A DNA stretch of 64,000 nt, taken from contig CAKVEW010000015.1 of assembly GCA_934746015.1 (NCBI GenBank), forward strand, positions 1 to 64,000, written 5' to 3'. This document shows, piece by piece, positions 34,781 through 42,208 of this stretch (the first letter of the stretch is position 1; the number at the start of each line of letters is the position of its first letter). Both the position numbers and the translations under genes were made by a program. The notes under the pieces are model-generated. The model was given only the letters and a program-made list of their open reading frames with translations. It ran no database searches and had not been told where the DNA came from. Source of the DNA: an uncultured Clostridium sp. Its GTDB lineage: Bacteria; Bacillota; Clostridia; Clostridiales; Clostridiaceae.

Positions 34781-35022
34781 AAAAAAAGCCTCGAGTATCA
34801 ACTCAAGGCTAGAATATACTTATTTAAAATAAGATTAAATTCCCTAAGTGATAGCTCACCACAAATTGACTTTGTGACAGTGCTACATATATTCTATGTA
34901 ACCCCAGCTATATGATATTAAAGCATTAATCATACGCTTCGGCGATAATTCCTTTCCTATTAAATCATAGTGCTTATCTCATTAATAGTACTCTTAAGTA
35001 TCGCGCCTCTACCCTGTACTTA
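34781..35022 (-). promoter_or_regulatory. Lysine riboswitch with terminator, controlling the NhaC-type carrier
   Basis: On the minus strand the L-box landmarks appear in order: GGTAGAGGCGCGA (35001-35013), GGAAAGGAATTATCGCCGAAG, CTGGGGT, CACTGTCAC, GTGGTGAGCTATC, with P1 from TAAGT (35018-35022) and ACTTA (34845-34849). A terminator follows: stem AGCCTCGAGT/ACTCAAGGCT (34787-34810) then TTTTTTT. Lysine binding should favour termination, shutting off the carrier gene. The stretch 34646-34780 to the start codon shows nothing else. Confidence 0.93.
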
Positions 35023-35044
35023 TTTACATTTAATTTACCTAATT

Positions 35045-35073
35045 ATTGTACAATTTTTATTTAAATTTTGCAA
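35045..35073 (-). promoter_or_regulatory. Promoter of the lysine riboswitch transcript
   Basis: On the minus strand TTGCAA (35068-35073), 17-bp spacer, TACAAT (35045-35050), ending about 23 bp before the aptamer. Confidence 0.65.
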
Positions 35074-35090
35074 TATATCTCTATTATTCT

Positions 35091-36329
35091 CTATAAATTA
35101 TTTTTAATCATAAATTCTTCAATTTCATCTATAGTCTTAATCATATCTTTAGTTAATACTTCATATCCTTCTTCAGTAATCAAAACATCATCCTCTATTC
35201 TTATGCCTATTCCTTCTTCTTCGATATATATACCTGGCTCTACAGTATACACCATCCCTGGCTGAAATATTACATTTCTATTTTCAAGTTCTATATCATG
35301 AGTATCCATACCTAAACTATGTCCTATACTATGATAATAGTATCTTGATACATCTTCTTTATTTGTAATAAGACCTAATGAAATACACTCTTCGGCAATC
35401 CATTCCTTTGCTTTTCTATTTAATTCTAAAAAGCTTACTCCTGGTTTCATTTCTTCTATTACTCTTTCATTTACTCTAAGAACTGCATTATAAACTTCTT
35501 TTTGTCTTTCTGTAAATTTACCACTTACAGGGAAAGTTCTTGAAATATCTCCATTATAGTACTTATATTGAGCTCCTAAATCAAATAAAATTAAATCCTC
35601 ATTCTTTAGCTTAGAGTCATTCGTTACATAATGTAAAACTGTAGCATTTTTTCCTGATGCAGCTATAGTTTTAAAGGCTAAATCCTTAACTCCATTCTTT
35701 TTACAGATAAAATCAAAATAGGCTTCTAGTTCATATTCCTTAATTCCTTCTTTAGAATTTTTCATAAGTTCTTTTACACCATCTATAGTTATAGATATAG
35801 CTTTTCTTATTCTATTAATTTCTTCTTCAGTCTTTATAAGCCTTAATTCTCCTACTAATCTATAAGCATTTATTATGCTTATATTAAAATACTTATCTTT
35901 AATTTCTTTTATAAAATCATAAGACTTATTTTCCTTTTCTAAATCTAGATATATATTAATCTCTTCCTTATTAAGAATCGTTTTTTCTATAAAACTATTA
36001 AAATCCCCTAAGTAATTAACATTTTCAATTCCACAAATGTCAAAGACTTCTTCCTTTCTAATAGTCTTTCCTTCCCACTTTTCCCTAATTGCATCAATTT
36101 CTTTTATAAATAAATATTCTTTAAGTTCTCCATTTATTTTAGATAAAACTAGAATATGTTCTTCTTCATCAATACCAGTTAAATAATAAAAATTTCTATT
36201 TGGCGTAAGTTGATAATTCTCATCAGCTGTTTTTTTAGGTGCTATTCCTGCAAATAGTATTAATAAAGAGTTATCTTTAATTATATTTAATACCTTATGT
36301 CTATTATTTTTATAAAAATCTTTCTTCAT
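35091..36329 (-). CDS. Aminopeptidase P family (M24B) Xaa-Pro peptidase
   Basis: 412 residues. N-terminal creatinase-like domain (~1-165, NFYYLTGIDEEEHILVL as in AMP_N) and C-terminal M24 domain with LFDLGAQYKYYNGDISRTFPV (Asp ligands), HSIGHSLGMDTHD (His), VEPGIY and RIEDDVL (Glu). This is the bacterial PepP-type length, unlike the long form at 30496-32262. ATG with AAAGGGAG. It lies 16 bp after the ACT-domain gene, on the same strand, so they are probably co-transcribed. Confidence 0.92.
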   Translation of the reverse strand: MKKDFYKNNRHKVLNIIKDNSLLILFAGIAPKKTADENYQLTPNRNFYYLTGIDEEEHILVLSKINGELKEYLFIKEIDAIREKWEGKTIRKEEVFDICGIENVNYLGDFNSFIEKTILNKEEINIYLDLEKENKSYDFIKEIKDKYFNISIINAYRLVGELRLIKTEEEINRIRKAISITIDGVKELMKNSKEGIKEYELEAYFDFICKKNGVKDLAFKTIAASGKNATVLHYVTNDSKLKNEDLILFDLGAQYKYYNGDISRTFPVSGKFTERQKEVYNAVLRVNERVIEEMKPGVSFLELNRKAKEWIAEECISLGLITNKEDVSRYYYHSIGHSLGMDTHDIELENRNVIFQPGMVYTVEPGIYIEEEGIGIRIEDDVLITEEGYEVLTKDMIKTIDEIEEFMIKNNL

Positions 36330-36345
36330 TTCAACACTCCCTTTA

Positions 36346-36786
36346 TCATTCCATAGCTAATACTTTAACACTTACTACATTTTTAAGTCCCCTTAAGGTA
36401 TTTACTAAATGTTTTAAGTCCTTTTTCATATTGGATATATCTAATGTTATGGTTACATTAGCTGCCATATTTATTGGTATATCTTGATTTATAGTTAATA
36501 TATTTCCCTTGTTAAATGCAATGCAATCTAAAACCTTAGATAAAGTTCCAGCCTCATGTGATAGTAAAACAACCAGAGTTATCTTTTTGCTATTTAACCC
36601 TTCTGTCATTGGAAATATATGATCCTTATACTTATAGTAGGTACTTCTACTTATTCCTGTTTGTTTTACAGCTTCACTTATATCTTTTGCTTTACCTGTC
36701 AAAAGATTCTCTTTAACCTCTAGTACTTTTATGAAAATTTCTGGCATAATTTTATTGCTTACAATATAAAATTTTTCTGAAGCCAC
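36346..36786 (-). CDS. ACT domain protein, UPF0735/PheB family
   Basis: 146 residues. N-terminal helix-turn-helix-like segment (KDISEAVKQTGISRSTYYKYKDHIFP, given here as two halves ~37-50 and ~51-62) and a C-terminal ACT domain (~70-146, VVLLSHEAGTLSKVLDCIA, GNILTINQDIPIN). In Bacillus the family member PheB is next to the prephenate dehydratase gene and ACT domains bind amino acids; here the neighbour is an aminopeptidase. Start is GTG. A regulatory protein sensing an amino acid is likely but unproven. Confidence 0.88.
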   Translation of the reverse strand: MASEKFYIVSNKIMPEIFIKVLEVKENLLTGKAKDISEAVKQTGISRSTYYKYKDHIFPMTEGLNSKKITLVVLLSHEAGTLSKVLDCIAFNKGNILTINQDIPINMAANVTITLDISNMKKDLKHLVNTLRGLKNVVSVKVLAME

Positions 36787-36810
36787 TCCCTCACCACCCT
36801 TAGTAAAAAT

Positions 36811-36841
36811 AAAAAGCTATATAATTTTTATTATATAGCTT
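36811..36841 (-). terminator. Terminator of the 69-residue membrane protein gene
   Basis: 11-bp stem AAGCTATATAA/TTATATAGCTT followed on the minus strand by TTTTTATTTTT. Confidence 0.75.
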
Positions 36842-36877
36842 ATCTACACTAAAATACATATTATTCCTAAAGTTTAT

Positions 36878-37087
36878 TTATATCAATTCTTTAGATTTTT
36901 TATTTCGATTTACATATATCTTAAAAAGTGATAATATAATAGAAATTGTTCCACCTAAAGCAAAAAATAATTCTATTTTACTAAGAAATAGTCCAATTAA
37001 TATTCCTAATCCTACACCATAGACTAAATAAATTGATAAAACTTTTATCTCATCATCAGTTAAAAATAAATTTTCAATCCACTTCAT
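36878..37087 (-). CDS. Small two-helix membrane protein
   Basis: 69 residues with two hydrophobic helices (~17-37 and ~39-58) linked by a short turn and ending in a basic tail (NRNKKSKELI). ATG start, GGGAAG upstream. It sits between spmB and the ACT-domain gene on the same strand, followed by its own terminator. No family recognised. Confidence 0.6.
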   Translation of the reverse strand: MKWIENLFLTDDEIKVLSIYLVYGVGLGILIGLFLSKIELFFALGGTISIILSLFKIYVNRNKKSKELI

Positions 37088-37206
37088 CTATTACCCACTT
37101 CCCTCATCTATTTATAAATATATTATAATCTAATTTTATTATTAACTAGTTACAAAAATATTACATATTTATCAATTTATATATTTTTTCAATTAATTTA
37201 AATAAT

Positions 37207-37731
37207 TTACATTAATATTTTTGAAACTAATAAAATTGAAATTATTATAGCAGTCAAATCAGCCAATACCGCTGCCCACAATGTATGTCTTATTTTCTTT
37301 ATTTGTATTGCTCCAAAATATACAGTAATAGTATAAAAAATTGTCTCAGTAGTACCCATAATTACTGAAGCTATTAACCCTATGTAACTATCTGGCCCAT
37401 AAGTTTTTACTATGTCAGTTAATATTCCTATAGCACCGCTTCCAGATAGAGGTTTAACTAAAACCAATGGTATTATTTCCTTAGGTAATCCTATTAAGCT
37501 ACCTAATGGTGCTATCATATTATTTAATAAGTCTAGTAGCTTTGCTTCTCTAAAAATGTTAACTGCAATTATCATTGCTAAAAGATATGGAAATATATTA
37601 AGACAAACCTTTAACCCTTCCTTAGCCCCTTCAATAAACCATTCATATACCTTTCTTCCCTTTATCATCCCATAAGTTATTATAATTACTACTATTATTG
37701 GTATTATACTCTTTGTTATATACTGAAACAT
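37207..37731 (-). CDS. spmB: Spore maturation protein B
   Basis: Integral membrane protein with a nucleoside-recognition (Gate) domain; with SpmA it is needed in Bacillus and Clostridium perfringens for dehydration of the spore core and spore heat resistance. The 174-residue protein has IKGRKVYEWFIEGAKEG, KPLSGSGAIGI and IMGTTETIFYTI. I chose the ATG at 37731, with GGGAGG 9 nt upstream, over a TTG at 37740. It lies 15 bp downstream of spmA, same operon. Confidence 0.93.
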   Translation of the reverse strand: MFQYITKSIIPIIVVIIITYGMIKGRKVYEWFIEGAKEGLKVCLNIFPYLLAMIIAVNIFREAKLLDLLNNMIAPLGSLIGLPKEIIPLVLVKPLSGSGAIGILTDIVKTYGPDSYIGLIASVIMGTTETIFYTITVYFGAIQIKKIRHTLWAAVLADLTAIIISILLVSKILM

Positions 37732-37746
37732 AAGTAACAACCTCCC

Positions 37747-38322
37747 TTAAAAGTATCTTTGTAATATTTTACAAAGAACTACCCCTGTAATTGCAGCAAA
37801 GGTACTTGCTAAAACTGCTGGTAAAATAATTGCTCCAGGATTACTAGAGCCTACTGCTGCCCTTATAGAAATAACTGTTGAAGGTACTAATTGAATACAT
37901 GCTGCATTTAAGACTAAAAATAGAGCCATATCATTAGAAGCAACTCCCTTTTCATTATTAAGCCTATCCATTTCCTGCATTGCCTTTATTCCGAAAGGAG
38001 TTGCTGCATTTCCAAGACCCATCATATTTGCAGTTATGTTCATAACTATAGCCCCTAGAGCTTTTTCATCTTTAGCTGCTTCCTTAAAAATAATTTTTAA
38101 AATTGGTCTTAAAACCTTTGCTAATTTATTTGTAAACCCACTTTTTTCAGCTACCTTCATAACACCACACCAAAAACACATAAGTCCAACTAGCCCTATA
38201 ATCATAGAAACTGTTGAGTCAGCTGAATTAATTATGGACTTAGATATGACTTCACCATTTCCTGAAAATAAACCTACTAATATCCCCAAAAATATCATAA
38301 TAAACCATATATAATTTATCAA
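37747..38322 (-). CDS. spmA: Spore maturation protein A
   Basis: 191-residue membrane protein with the nucleoside-recognition domain; WCGVMKVAEKSGFT, NITANMMGLGNAATPFGIKAM and TVISIRAA are family hallmarks. Start is TTG after AGAGGTGA. Partner of SpmB in spore core dehydration, and evidence that the organism sporulates. A probable promoter region lies in 38323-38438, shared divergently with the next small gene; no clear sporulation sigma-factor site was identified. Confidence 0.94.
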   Translation of the reverse strand: MINYIWFIMIFLGILVGLFSGNGEVISKSIINSADSTVSMIIGLVGLMCFWCGVMKVAEKSGFTNKLAKVLRPILKIIFKEAAKDEKALGAIVMNITANMMGLGNAATPFGIKAMQEMDRLNNEKGVASNDMALFLVLNAACIQLVPSTVISIRAAVGSSNPGAIILPAVLASTFAAITGVVLCKILQRYF

Positions 38323-38438
38323 AACTTCACCTCTTACTAATTACTTCTATAAATATATGACTTGAATATGATATTTATTAGTGATAGGATGAATATATGT
38401 AATATTAATTATGTTTAAATACATAAAGGAGATAGTTT

Positions 38439-38624
38439 ATGAAGGAATCAAACTTAAAAATAGCTCAACAAGATATAGATGAGGCTCTAAAAACAGTTGA
38501 AGATATGGTGAAATTTATAGATGATACTGATCTTCCTAAAGATATGTTAAAGGAAAAATTTCTTACTTTAAGTGAAAAGGTTCAAGAATTAGAAAACATA
38601 TTAAAAATTGAAGGTATATTATAA
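38439..38624 (+). CDS. Small coiled-coil-like protein
   Basis: 61 residues, charged and helical throughout (leucine/isoleucine heptads, e.g. LKTVEDMVKFIDDTD and LSEKVQELENILK), without signal peptide or membrane segment. AAAGGAGA lies 6-7 nt before the ATG, and a hairpin follows the stop, so it is probably a real gene. Function unknown. Confidence 0.65.
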   Translation: MKESNLKIAQQDIDEALKTVEDMVKFIDDTDLPKDMLKEKFLTLSEKVQELENILKIEGIL

Positions 38625-38634
38625 GTAATAAAAA

Positions 38635-38682
38635 AAGGAGTTATCGTATTTTAGGATTAAAAATCCCTTACGATAACTCCTT
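38635..38682 (+). terminator. Long stem-loop terminator
   Basis: 14-bp stem AAGGAGTTATCGTA/TACGATAACTCCTT with a loop that itself can pair (AGGATT/AATCCC). It sits 10 bp after the small gene, ~105 bp before the convergent ABC operon end. Confidence 0.65.
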
Positions 38683-38788
38683 ATTAGTTTTAAAATCTCT
38701 AAAATATATTTACTTTAGCAAATTCACTTCCTATTATCAGCTTTAATAAACTTTCTCACCACTTCTAACTATTATGTTCCAATAAGCC

Positions 38789-39562
38789 TTATTGTAATTT
38801 TAATGGTACAAAAAACTTTTCTTTTTCTATTTCACTTATAAAGCCACCTATTTTATATACTTTATTAAGTAAATTCATATCTATTACTTCATTGACCTTA
38901 CCACTTGCCATTACTTGTCCAGATTCCATTACTATTACATTTTGGCTATATTTTATTGCTTGATTAATATCATGCAGCACCATAATAACAGTTAGTCCTT
39001 CCTCATCATTTAACTCTTTCACAAGCTCTAATATTTCAACTTGATGATAAATATCTAAATATGTAGTAGGCTCGTCTAAAAATAATATTTTGCTTTTTTG
39101 AGCTAATGCCATGGCAATAAAAGCTCTCTGCCTTTCTCCACCTGATATACTCATAACAGATTTATCTTTTAAACTTTCAAGACCAGTCCTTTTTATAGCC
39201 CAATCTATTATCACATTATCACTTTCATCATTACCTTGAAAATATTTTTTATGTGGAATTCTACCATAAGAAACTAATTCCTTAACAGTAATATCACTAG
39301 GAACTTTATTTTGTTGATGCACAGTTGATATTTCTTTAGCTAAATCTTTTTTCTTTATTTTCTTGATAGATTTATTATTTATTGTTACTTCTCCTGAAGT
39401 AGGCTTATTTATTCCTCCAAGAATACTTAGTAATGTAGACTTACCACTACCATTTGGTCCCAATATAGTTGTTATTTTTCCCTTTTCTATTTGAACATTT
39501 AGCTTACTAATAAAATCTTTATCTTTATCATAAGAGAAGTATAAATCTTTTACTTTTATCAT
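38789..39562 (-). CDS. Iron/heme ABC importer, ATP-binding subunit
   Basis: 257-residue FecE/HmuV-type ATPase: Walker A GPNGSGKST (~35), Q-loop STVHQQN, ABC signature SISGGERQR (~138), Walker B ILFLDEPTTYLD and H-loop VLHDINQA. It powers uptake through the permease encoded just upstream; start codon and permease stop overlap by one base (TAATG). Part of the NEAT/heme locus, so heme or a ferric complex is the probable cargo. Confidence 0.93.
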   Translation of the reverse strand: MIKVKDLYFSYDKDKDFISKLNVQIEKGKITTILGPNGSGKSTLLSILGGINKPTSGEVTINNKSIKKIKKKDLAKEISTVHQQNKVPSDITVKELVSYGRIPHKKYFQGNDESDNVIIDWAIKRTGLESLKDKSVMSISGGERQRAFIAMALAQKSKILFLDEPTTYLDIYHQVEILELVKELNDEEGLTVIMVLHDINQAIKYSQNVIVMESGQVMASGKVNEVIDMNLLNKVYKIGGFISEIEKEKFFVPLKLQ

Positions 39563-40554
39563 TATTTTAAGTCACTCCTTCTTAAAAGATATAAGAAAAA
39601 TGGTGCACCAAATATACAAGTTACTATTCCAACTGGTATCTCATTAGGCCTCATTGCCATTCTTCCTATAGTGTCTGCAAATAAAACTAAAAATGCTCCT
39701 GCTATTCCACTACATGGAATTAAATATTTATGATCAGAACCTATTATCATTCTACAAATATGAGGTACTAATAATCCTACGAAAGATATAACACCTGCAA
39801 TTGCAGTGGATATACTAGCTAAGAATACTGCTACTGCTGTTACTATTATAATATATATATCAGAATTAAATCCTAAGCTCTTTGCATTTTTACTACCTAG
39901 AGATAATATATTACAAACCTTACTCAATAATATTGCCATAATTATTCCTATTAAAGAATATACTAATAATATCTTTACATTACTCCATGTAACTGTAGCT
40001 AAGCTCCCCATCATCCACTTTTGTATATTACTTGAGCCTAACCCAGCACTTATAGTAATCATAGATGAAAATCCTCCTAATAAAGCATTACAAGCAGCCC
40101 CTGCTAAAACTATCCTTATAGGAGATAATCCATTCTTATATGCCATAAAATAAATAATTACACAAGACACTAATCCCCCTAAAAACCCAAAGATAGGTCT
40201 TAAAGTTGTAACATTTGGCATAAACACCATAAAAAATACTGTCACTGCACATGCTCCTGATGATATACCAGTCACATATGGATCAGCTAATGGATTTCTT
40301 ATTACAGATTGTAATAAAACACCTGAAATAGCTAAATTAGCGCCAATCAATACTGCTATAATAACTCTTGGCATCCTCAAGTCTTTTATAATTGATATAT
40401 TCTTATTTTCTTGTCCAAAAAGTATTCCACTTATAAGTTCTCTATACCCAATATTAATACTACCTAATTTTAAAGAAATTAATATTGTTGCTAATAATAA
40501 TATTAGTAGTGACGATATTATTACTATCTTAAATTTTTTATTTGAAACTTTCAT
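39562..40554 (-). CDS. Iron/heme ABC importer, FecCD-type permease
   Basis: 330-residue integral membrane protein with about ten helices. LRMPRVIIAVLIGANLAISGVLLQ and RNPLADPYVTGISSGA (type II importer signature), GLLVPHICRMIIGSDHK (ATPase contact) and PNEIPVGIVTCIFGAPFF are FecCD hallmarks. It starts 2 bp after the binding-protein stop codon. As a homodimer it would receive cargo from the binding protein encoded just upstream. Confidence 0.94.
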   Translation of the reverse strand: MKVSNKKFKIVIISSLLILLLATILISLKLGSINIGYRELISGILFGQENKNISIIKDLRMPRVIIAVLIGANLAISGVLLQSVIRNPLADPYVTGISSGACAVTVFFMVFMPNVTTLRPIFGFLGGLVSCVIIYFMAYKNGLSPIRIVLAGAACNALLGGFSSMITISAGLGSSNIQKWMMGSLATVTWSNVKILLVYSLIGIIMAILLSKVCNILSLGSKNAKSLGFNSDIYIIIVTAVAVFLASISTAIAGVISFVGLLVPHICRMIIGSDHKYLIPCSGIAGAFLVLFADTIGRMAMRPNEIPVGIVTCIFGAPFFLYLLRRSDLK

Positions 40555-40556
40555 AA

Positions 40557-41447
40557 CTATTCCTCATTACTGTGAACTATATCGCTTAATAAATCTAATC
40601 CGTCAATAACTTTAAGATTTGCACTCATTCCAAAATAATTACTATCTAAATATATTACTTTACCTTCTTTAACAGCATTTATATTTTGCCAAGCAGTATC
40701 TGTAGCCATTTCAGCTTCTAACGCTGCTTTTGTTTGTTCTGGAAGAGCATGTACCATAACTAATATTTTTTCTGGATTAAGCATAGCTAAATCTTCTTTA
40801 TTGTATGTAATAAACGATGTCTTATTATCTTCAATTATATTTTTACCACCAACTAATTCTACTAAACTTCCTATATAAGATTTTGAAGTTGCTAGCATTG
40901 TTGATCCAGGAGCCGCAAATAGCACCATTATATTTTTCTTTTCTAAAGACTGAGCTTTTGCTATAACTTCCTCCTGTTTCTGCTCTATCTCATTTAGTAA
41001 ATCATTTGCTTTTTCTTCTGTGCAAAACCTTTCTCCAAGAGTTTTAATTGTATCTTTTAATCCATCCAAACTTTCTAAAGATACAAATTCACTTGGAATA
41101 TTATTTTGTGTAAATAGTTCCATATAATCAGATCCCAATGTATCTACAGAAACTACAACAGAGGGATTTAATGATTTAATTATTTCTAAATCTGGATTCA
41201 TTGGACTTCCAACTTCTACCGCACCTTCAGTACTTGCTGGCAAATCATATGATGTCTTTGGAACTCCTGATACCTTTACTCCTAATGCATCTAAAATTTC
41301 AACAACTGCAACTGATGTAGCAACAACTACTTCCTCATTTGTATCATTATCTACTTTAACATTTTTATTGCTTTCTGAATTACAACCAACAAAGCCTAAA
41401 CTCATTAATACTGCAAATGCCATAGATATAATTTTTTTATATTTCAT
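40557..41447 (-). CDS. Iron/heme ABC importer, substrate-binding lipoprotein
   Basis: 296 residues with lipoprotein signal (lipobox GFVGC at ~18-22) and a class III periplasmic-binding fold: VVATSVAVVEILDALGVKVSGVP, a long backbone helix (~140-175) and a C-terminal LLSDIVH. It resembles IsdE-type heme receptors, in which Met and His residues bind heme iron; Met positions such as PMNPDLEI and GSTMLA are possible ligands. First gene of the importer, downstream of a NEAT protein gene. Confidence 0.9.
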   Translation of the reverse strand: MKYKKIISMAFAVLMSLGFVGCNSESNKNVKVDNDTNEEVVVATSVAVVEILDALGVKVSGVPKTSYDLPASTEGAVEVGSPMNPDLEIIKSLNPSVVVSVDTLGSDYMELFTQNNIPSEFVSLESLDGLKDTIKTLGERFCTEEKANDLLNEIEQKQEEVIAKAQSLEKKNIMVLFAAPGSTMLATSKSYIGSLVELVGGKNIIEDNKTSFITYNKEDLAMLNPEKILVMVHALPEQTKAALEAEMATDTAWQNINAVKEGKVIYLDSNYFGMSANLKVIDGLDLLSDIVHSNEE

Positions 41448-41484
41448 TATATTTGACCTTCCTAAATTATTATAAACTTTCTTA

Positions 41485-42117
41485 TTATCTATTCTTTAAT
41501 TTGGTAACTATTACAGCTCCAGCTACTAATATCAAAGCTGCACCTGCTATTACTATAGTTACATTACTTTTTTCAGTTGTGTGCTTTATTTCTTCTGCCT
41601 CAGAATTCTCATCATTAATTAATACTAATTCTTCTTCTGATTCATCTTTTATTTCTTCCATTAAGTTTAAAGTTTCTAGTTTAGGTATAACCTTAAATTC
41701 AACATCTCTTTCCATTGGTCCTACATATATTAATGCATCCATATCCGCATCTATCTTATCAACTTTTACTTTTAATTTCACATTTCCTTCTTCTTTGCCA
41801 TCTTCTACTATTTCAACTGGAACCTCTTCTCCATTGACTTTTATTCTATAGTTTTCCATATAATCATTTCCAGAAAAACCTATAGTATAAATAACATGTT
41901 CTTTTGTAACTTCTAAATTCATTGATGGTAAAAGATATGTTCTTGACATAGCCATTCCTGTTTCAGATTCATGATAAACATCATTTTCAACTTCATATAT
42001 TCCACTTACAATATCAGTAGTTACTGCATATGCATTTTTACTTATAAAAGTAAAAAATAATCCTAAAACTACTATAGCCATTAATATATTATTAAATTTA
42101 TTTAGTTTTTTCATCAT
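41485..42117 (-). CDS. Membrane-anchored single-NEAT-domain heme-binding protein
   Basis: 210 residues: signal peptide (~10-31), one NEAT domain (~36-148) and a C-terminal membrane helix with basic tail (~184-210) but no LPXTG, so it stays in the membrane, IsdC-like in role. The first helix reads SETGMAMSRTYL and the binding strand YVGPMERDVEFKV; the Tyr-x3-Tyr typical of Isd NEAT domains is absent. It would relay heme from the surface protein to the ABC receptor. ATG (two in tandem) after AAGGAG. Located between the surface NEAT gene and the importer. Confidence 0.88.
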   Translation of the reverse strand: MMKKLNKFNNILMAIVVLGLFFTFISKNAYAVTTDIVSGIYEVENDVYHESETGMAMSRTYLLPSMNLEVTKEHVIYTIGFSGNDYMENYRIKVNGEEVPVEIVEDGKEEGNVKLKVKVDKIDADMDALIYVGPMERDVEFKVIPKLETLNLMEEIKDESEEELVLINDENSEAEEIKHTTEKSNVTIVIAGAALILVAGAVIVTKLKNR

Positions 42118-42208
42118 TGCTTCTCCTTAAAAATTAAATTAGGAGGTAAATAAATAGTTATCCTATTCTATTTACCCCCTTTTATAATACCTACTAATAA
42201 AAAGTAAA

